Below are positions 59,253 to 64,000 of a stretch of DNA of 64,000 nt, piece by piece. The notes beneath the pieces are model-generated. The model worked only from the letters and a program-made list of their open reading frames with translations. It ran no database searches and was not told where the DNA came from. The position numbers and the translations under genes were made by a program. Source of the DNA: Sipunculus nudus (lineage: Eukaryota > Annelida > Sipuncula > Golfingiida > Sipunculidae). Each line of letters begins with the position of its first letter. Within the stretch, counting starts at the first letter, position 1. The stretch is from positions 2,131,318-2,195,317 of the forward strand of contig CM049314.1 in NCBI GenBank assembly GCA_026874595.1, given 5' to 3'.

Positions 59253-60680
59253 TCTATATATTAATAGCGTAAGGCGATTTTTGTAATATTCTGTATCTCC
59301 TCTGATACCACCGTATCGATTGCCGTGATTTTCGACATATATTTGCTCCGGGTGTGTCCGCAGAGATTCCAGCCACTTTTATTTGCAATATTTGCGTATT
59401 ACGTGCATAAATATTAATTTGATATTTGCTCCCCCACGGGCGCCTCTTTTCTTTTTGTCTTCGGGCCCGGTAACACAATGGGCATTGAGTGTGTGACGGC
59501 AGAACAGAGTTTTACTCAGGGGGCTCTATCTGGGTTATTTGTACATTTTGCGGTCACCGGCCCGAAATAATCCCCTTCTCAAAAGGGAGATCTTTGAAAG
59601 AATTGTTTGGCAGGCCTTCCTGTGACCGGGATATTGCAAGAGGAGGGCTTCTACCCCCCCCCCCCTTACACGAACTGATATGCTTTAATGCACATGTACC
59701 GCGTCCAAGCGTTTGACAAATGAGCGAGTGTCATGTCCAATGGTCACACAAACCAGTGTTTATCGCATTTAGTTTGTCGCAGCCGTCTTTCATGTGCAAT
59801 CAAAGGTAGGCAACCATGAGGCAACACATGACACATACAAGTGTCGACAGGTGACGATAAGTCGTTTGTCCTTTCAAATCAAGATTTATGCCTGTAAACC
59901 TGCATTATATTTCAGTAAAATTTAACAAATAATTATGTTTTAATTATATTTATATGGGATTGGACCCCCCCCCCCCCCCACACACACACACAAATAATTG
60001 TTTCGCTTCCACTTTAAATGCCACTTTTTATTGCATCAAATTCATTGTTGCAATTTTTCAGTGATACACAGTAAGATGCATGCAGAGTGTTATAGACATG
60101 ATGATGCTTCCCTACAGTTATTCCCCTTTAATGAACTTTAATATTCATATTTTGGTAATGGAAGTGAGGGCTTCCCCGATTTCTCGTCAAGATGTGGCAT
60201 CCCATGTGCGTTTAACGGATGTGTTCATAAACTTGCATGCGTTGGTCGCAGCTGATAATCGTTGCCCGAGGTACGTGTCATTTGTTTTTGAAAATATAAG
60301 TGTCCAAAATTTTTACACGGATGCGATGAACGGATGCGATGATCGGATGCAAATAAACGTTGGAATGTGTCACCAGCTTTTTACACTGTGCGATTATGTC
60401 GCAAGAAAAATCGGAGGGCAACTTTGAATAGCGATGTTCAACATAATATATTTTCATATAAAAATTATTTTATTTATCATATCAACTTCTCCGAAATATT
60501 CTCCGTCCAAACTCTTGGCTCCAATACGATGTTTATGCATAACACAATGCATATAATGGATCCATATATTAATAGCGTATCGCGATTTGTGTGCATCTCC
60601 AGATTTCCGGTGGATTTCTGATACCACCGTACGGATTGTTTTGTTCGCCCCGGACCGTGCGTAGCACGGGTATTTGCTAG
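59253..60680 (+). mobile_element. Non-autonomous Helitron
   Basis: It starts TCTATATATTAATAGCG after a host A (59252). It ends with the hairpin CCGTGC-GTA-GCACGG, then GTATTTG and CTAG (60677-60680), before a host T (60681). These are the canonical Helitron ends with A/T insertion. A second head, TCCATATATTAATAGCG, lies internally at 60561, followed like the first by CTGATACCACCGTA. No Rep/helicase is encoded. Internal ORFs at 59489-59716 and 60080-60427 carry no recognised domain. Confidence 0.87.
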
Positions 60681-60815
60681 TAGTTCCCTAAAGTATTTAT
60701 TTCATGACACCAACAACACAGCCTGTTGGCGTATCCGATTGTTCAACTGGCAGAACATCTTTTGCTCTGGATTTGTCTCCAGTTCTCTCATTTTTTTATG
60801 TTTGTTGTTCTTTTA

Positions 60816-61625
60816 GCTTAGCAGACTTTATGTCATTTGCCTAGGCAAATATCCTTAAAAACAAGAAATTAGGTCACTGTGATTTATATTATATCGGCTA
60901 TAGAAAAAAATGGTTTGTGCACCCTGAATGTCAGATTGGCACTTATAGTATCTAATAGGCCCAAAATCCTCTAACGAACATAGGAGCTTCAGGAAATATC
61001 GTCAAGGAAATCTAAAGTTAATTCATCGTGACATATATTCTGCAAGCTACAGGGCTAAAAGAGGATCTTGAAAACCCAGACAGTCTGACTGGGTTCAAAT
61101 GGTGTCCGTAAACCCTAGAATATTTTAACCTAACATCCAGGGAAGTTCTGGGCAAATCTCCTTTGAAACCTGAAATTAGGTTCTTAGAGCATTCTAATAT
61201 AACATCCAGAAAGGTCTTTGGAAAGTTTTTGTCGAATCCCTAAACTAGATCACTGTTATCTTAATGCTGTGAGCTAAAGGAAAAACACGAATTTAGCACT
61301 GAAATTCAGATTGGTACAAATCATTACAGTTTGACCTAGAATCTTCTCACATAAAATTTTAGGTTCACCCTAAATCTCCATCAAAATTGAAACTAGGTCA
61401 TGGTGATCTATATTTTGTGAGCTACAAGCAGCAAATCTAATTTTGAGTACCCAGAAAATCAGACAGGGCATCAGTCTTAAATGTTTGATTATGAAAAAAA
61501 AATATCTTAGCTAAAGTAAGAGAGATCATTGTAATGTCTCCTTGGACATAACAAAAATAAAGTCAATGGGACGTCCATATGTTCTCCAAGACTTGTGAAA
61601 GAACATGATTTGAGCACACAATATG
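60816..61625. mobile_element. Degraded relative of the TTAGCTCAGCTGAC element
   Basis: It opens TTAGCTTAGCAGAC with a following GTCATTTG, close to the family hairpin. It then has three or four degraded units containing GAAATTAGGT or GAAACTAGGTCA, CTAGAATCTT and GAGCTA. The right end is not identifiable. Confidence 0.55.
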
Positions 61626-61739
61626 TTAGATGTACATGAATTTTAGCAGTTATCAAAGAAACTTATATTGGCAGCTAATGTTAACTAATACAAAAAAAAA
61701 AAACAATTTTCTTGAAAATTATTTCAAGAATTCCAGACA

Positions 61740-62225
61740 TTCCCCAACCTTAATTCCATGGCTTGTCAGACATGACTCAACTGTTAAGAAGCCATATTTG
61801 CAGCCATATTGAATATCACCATAACCAAATACGGTATTGTCTTGGAGTTTGTTTCAGTAGATTCTTTTGGTAAAGATACCAAAATCACACCCCTACCTCT
61901 ATTCCATGGAGTGTCATACATGTTCAAATGTACAATTGCCATATTGGCAGCCATATTGAATACCACCGAAACCAAATACGGTACTGTCTTGGAAATGTTT
62001 TCAATAGATTTCTTGACCCTGAAAACATAGGTAAAGACACCAAAATCATTCCCCTACCTCAAATACTTTTCGAGTAATGTATGATTTTATGGTACGGCGG
62101 CCATATTGGCAGCCACATTGAATATCACCGAAACCAAATACGGTATTGTCTTGGAAATGGTTTCAACAGATTTCTTGACCCTGATAACATAGGCAAAGAC
62201 ATCAAAATCAATCCCCTACCCGTTT
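61740..62225 (-). repeat. ~155-bp tandem repeat array, right (inverted) arm
   Basis: Three units on the minus strand of the 56930-58090 repeat: GCCATATTGAATATCACC near 61802, its relative near 61950 and again near 62106, with CAAATACGGTATTGTCTTGG and ATCATTCCCCTACC. Together with the left arm it forms an inverted pair spaced 3.65 kb apart. Confidence 0.88.
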
Positions 62226-62667
62226 TACCTCTGATCTACCAAAATTATCCCCCCAGCTGTCAAAATCAACATATTGGACATGTTTTTGAAAGTTTTATAG
62301 ATAGCAGTTTTCATGCACCTTTTATGGTTTGCTTACTCAGGCGGAGCTTTTGTAACCACGACTCGTACGAACACTTGGTCACATTAAACTGATTATCCAT
62401 ACTGCGAGCGCTCTGTGTATAACCATTCTAAACTGGGGCACGTAGCCAAAGGTTGAAACGGTTGTTTAACACACTATGAAATAACAAACACGCAATATGC
62501 TATGACGTTGTTGTTTTTCGATTACGGGTATAGGCTTTTTATGAACTGCTTGGAATCATAAGAGTGTATTAACTTCATCACACGTTAAATAGACTGGAAG
62601 TATTTCAACTTGTGTAGCGGTGAACATTTATGTTCGCTCAGTATCGGTTGAAATAATAGCAACAGGA

Positions 62668-62738
62668 ATGGACGAACCTGTATCTTTACCGACACCTTTA
62701 CCCAATCCGGAACCGGACAGGAAGTCGTCAGGACCTCA
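62668..62738 (+). CDS. Possible first coding exon with splice donor
   Basis: ATG at 62668 in a good context (ACAGGAATGG) opens MDEPVSLPTPLPNPEPDRKS and continues to a strong donor, CCTCA then GTAAGT (GT at 62739). The 23 full codons are Pro- and acidic-rich with no recognised motif. Upstream sequence is unique and less AT-rich than its surroundings. The next exon is not identifiable before the window ends. It could equally be chance. Confidence 0.3.
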
Positions 62739-62790
62739 GTAAGTAATTGTTGACACATGGTACCACATCCACTTACCCTGCCATGATTCT

Positions 62791-62845
62791 GATATATATA
62801 TATATATATATATATTTATATGTATGTATATATGTATATATATAG
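62791..62845. repeat. TA-rich microsatellite
   Basis: A run of TA, then interrupted TATG/TATA repeats. Confidence 0.9.
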
Positions 62846-63039
62846 ATATTTGAATGTGAGCTGAAATTTCTTGATTTTGATTAATCGTAAATTAATTATA
62901 TAACACCGTGGGAAATTTGAGTATAATTAAAAAATTGTGACTTTCATTTAGCTGTCACAATGCCAATACCTTTGAAATAATGTTTGTGTCATACATGTGA
63001 GTGTTTATATATGTATATAAATAAAAAAGTTAAAAGTTA

Positions 63040-63310
63040 AAGTTGTAGGTTTTAAGTCCCCTTCCCAATAACTGGCTCAGAAGACTTTACAATTAACTTC
63101 CCTGTGGTAGCTCCCTGGGGACGCAACAGAGCCCACACAAGGTTTTGAGGTCGCTAGGGTACCCATTTGTTATGCTGGGTAGACATTAGCACACTTGTGG
63201 CTGAGACCTTGCTTAAGGATCTTAGCGAAGAATGAGAGGCTACGGGATTCGAACCCATGACCGCTTGATCACATGTCCGGTAACTTTGCCATTACACCTA
63301 ACCACGCTCC
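63040..63310 (-). mobile_element. tRNA-derived SINE, minus strand
   Basis: On the minus strand the head reads GTGGTTAGGTGTAATGGCAA with box B GGTTCGAATCC at about 63249-63259. The body has CTCAGCCACAAGTGTG, CTACCCAGCATAAC and AAATGGGTACCC, the same order as the copy at 16380-16740. This supports a shared SINE family. Confidence 0.75.
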
Positions 63311-63647
63311 ACGTCGTAAATATAAATATAATTATATTATTTCTAATACAAAGAGAGAAGGGGTTAATTGTTCTTTGTCAACGGAGTTTGATGATATTAT
63401 CAGGATTGCTCGGCAATGATACAAGGAACAATTGATTAAATTTTTGGGACCGATCCATGCGCAAAAAAAGCCCGGAATGATCTCTGTTTTTTTTTTTTTT
63501 TTTTGGGGGGGGGGTCTATTGCATATTTGTTCACACTGGTACATTTGTCACATGTATGACACCCCCACGGGAGATGGGGCCAAAAGCCCGACTTCGGCAA
63601 GTATCGAGGACTAGTTTCTTTAGTAGTAGCGCGTAGGATTCCTTATA

Positions 63648-63864
63648 TACGGAATGTGGAATGTGTGTTGAGAGGTTTCATATGAACCAGCACGGTGGCA
63701 TAAATTTTTCTCTGTGTCGCCCCTTGATAACATCCGGAAACTAAAAAATCCGCTACATGTAGCGATGATTTTTGCCGAATATATAAGCATTCCGCATGCC
63801 AGGTCCGCGCATGAGGAATCTCACCTTTATTTCTCAATACGCTTTCCGCATCCCGCATTCCGTA
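63648..63864. mobile_element. Small inverted-repeat element
   Basis: The left end, TACGGAATGTGGAATGTG with TTGAGAG shortly after, matches the reverse complement of the right end, TACGGAATGCGGGATGCG with TTGAGAA shortly after. This gives about 30 bases of imperfect inverted repeat. A target duplication is not obvious. Confidence 0.55.
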
Positions 63865-63924
63865 CCTATTAAGCAAATCTAAGCTTAAATCTGCAAATAT
63901 ATTCGACCTTTCATGTTTATTACC

Positions 63925-64000
63925 TTCACTAAGCGGCAGGGGTTATGTTTTTGTTGGTGTCGGTTTGTTTGTTTGTCTGTTAGCAACATTAGTCGAAAAG
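63925..64000. mobile_element. Start of an interspersed element cut by the window end
   Basis: CTTCACTAAGCGGCAGGGGT followed by GTTTGTTTGTTTGTCTGTTAG resembles the style of the mollusc-type elements elsewhere in this window (compare GGCCTCCGCCACTAGTTTTG at 41672). It is incomplete at the window edge. Confidence 0.4.

Overview
This window is eukaryotic, repeat-rich, AT-rich genomic DNA. It has no operons, no dense coding and no long intact ORFs, but many microsatellites, minisatellites, tRNA-derived SINEs, MITEs, Helitrons and LTR retroelements. The repeat styles (short elements opening TTAGCTCAGCTGAC and followed by GTCCGTC runs; SINE tails carrying GGGTACC and GCTGGGTGGAC) and the TIR-receptor fragments suggest a marine lophotrochozoan, most likely a mollusc. 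That assignment is inference.

Bases 1-20,800 hold no gene I can recognise. They contain a 925-bp MITE with TAA target duplications (3009-3933), three minisatellites (71-bp units 5267-7612, 33-bp units 9817-10491, 42-bp units 15028-15657), a tandem 280-bp duplication, a tRNA-like sequence inside an inverted repeat (11868-12095) and SINE copies.

Bases 20,800-51,060 are the centre of interest. A block that includes an immune-type receptor gene is present twice head to tail: 20.8-29.07 plus 34.54-36.8 kb, and 40.0-51.06 kb. A third gene fragment lies between them at 39.5-39.9 kb. The receptor reads: novel Cys-rich N-terminal domain, Frizzled-like CRD, sushi/CCP, transmembrane helix, cytoplasmic TIR. 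Both larger copies are broken. Copy 1 is split in its coding sequence by a 5.46-kb young LTR element (29072-34535, CCGG target duplication). Copy 2 lacks the element but has a nonsense codon, deletions and frameshifts. A decayed Ty3/gypsy element follows each copy and was duplicated with it. Because each block lacks some insertions found in the other, several transposons have a paralogous empty site: a 4.2-kb element at 21278-25452, the LTR element in copy 1, and a TTAA-flanked MITE at 49618-50338.

A separate Ty3/gypsy element (42056-46632, GCCTG target duplication, pol decayed) sits inside a Helitron (41657-46662).

Bases 51,060-64,000 hold CT/GA/TA microsatellites, an interspersed 40-bp motif in both orientations, two inverted arrays of a 160-bp repeat (56.93-58.09 and 61.74-62.23 kb), a Helitron with two heads and one tail (59253-60680), more SINE and MITE copies, and one possible short first exon at 62668-62738. 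No intact protein-coding gene can be defended from sequence alone in this window.
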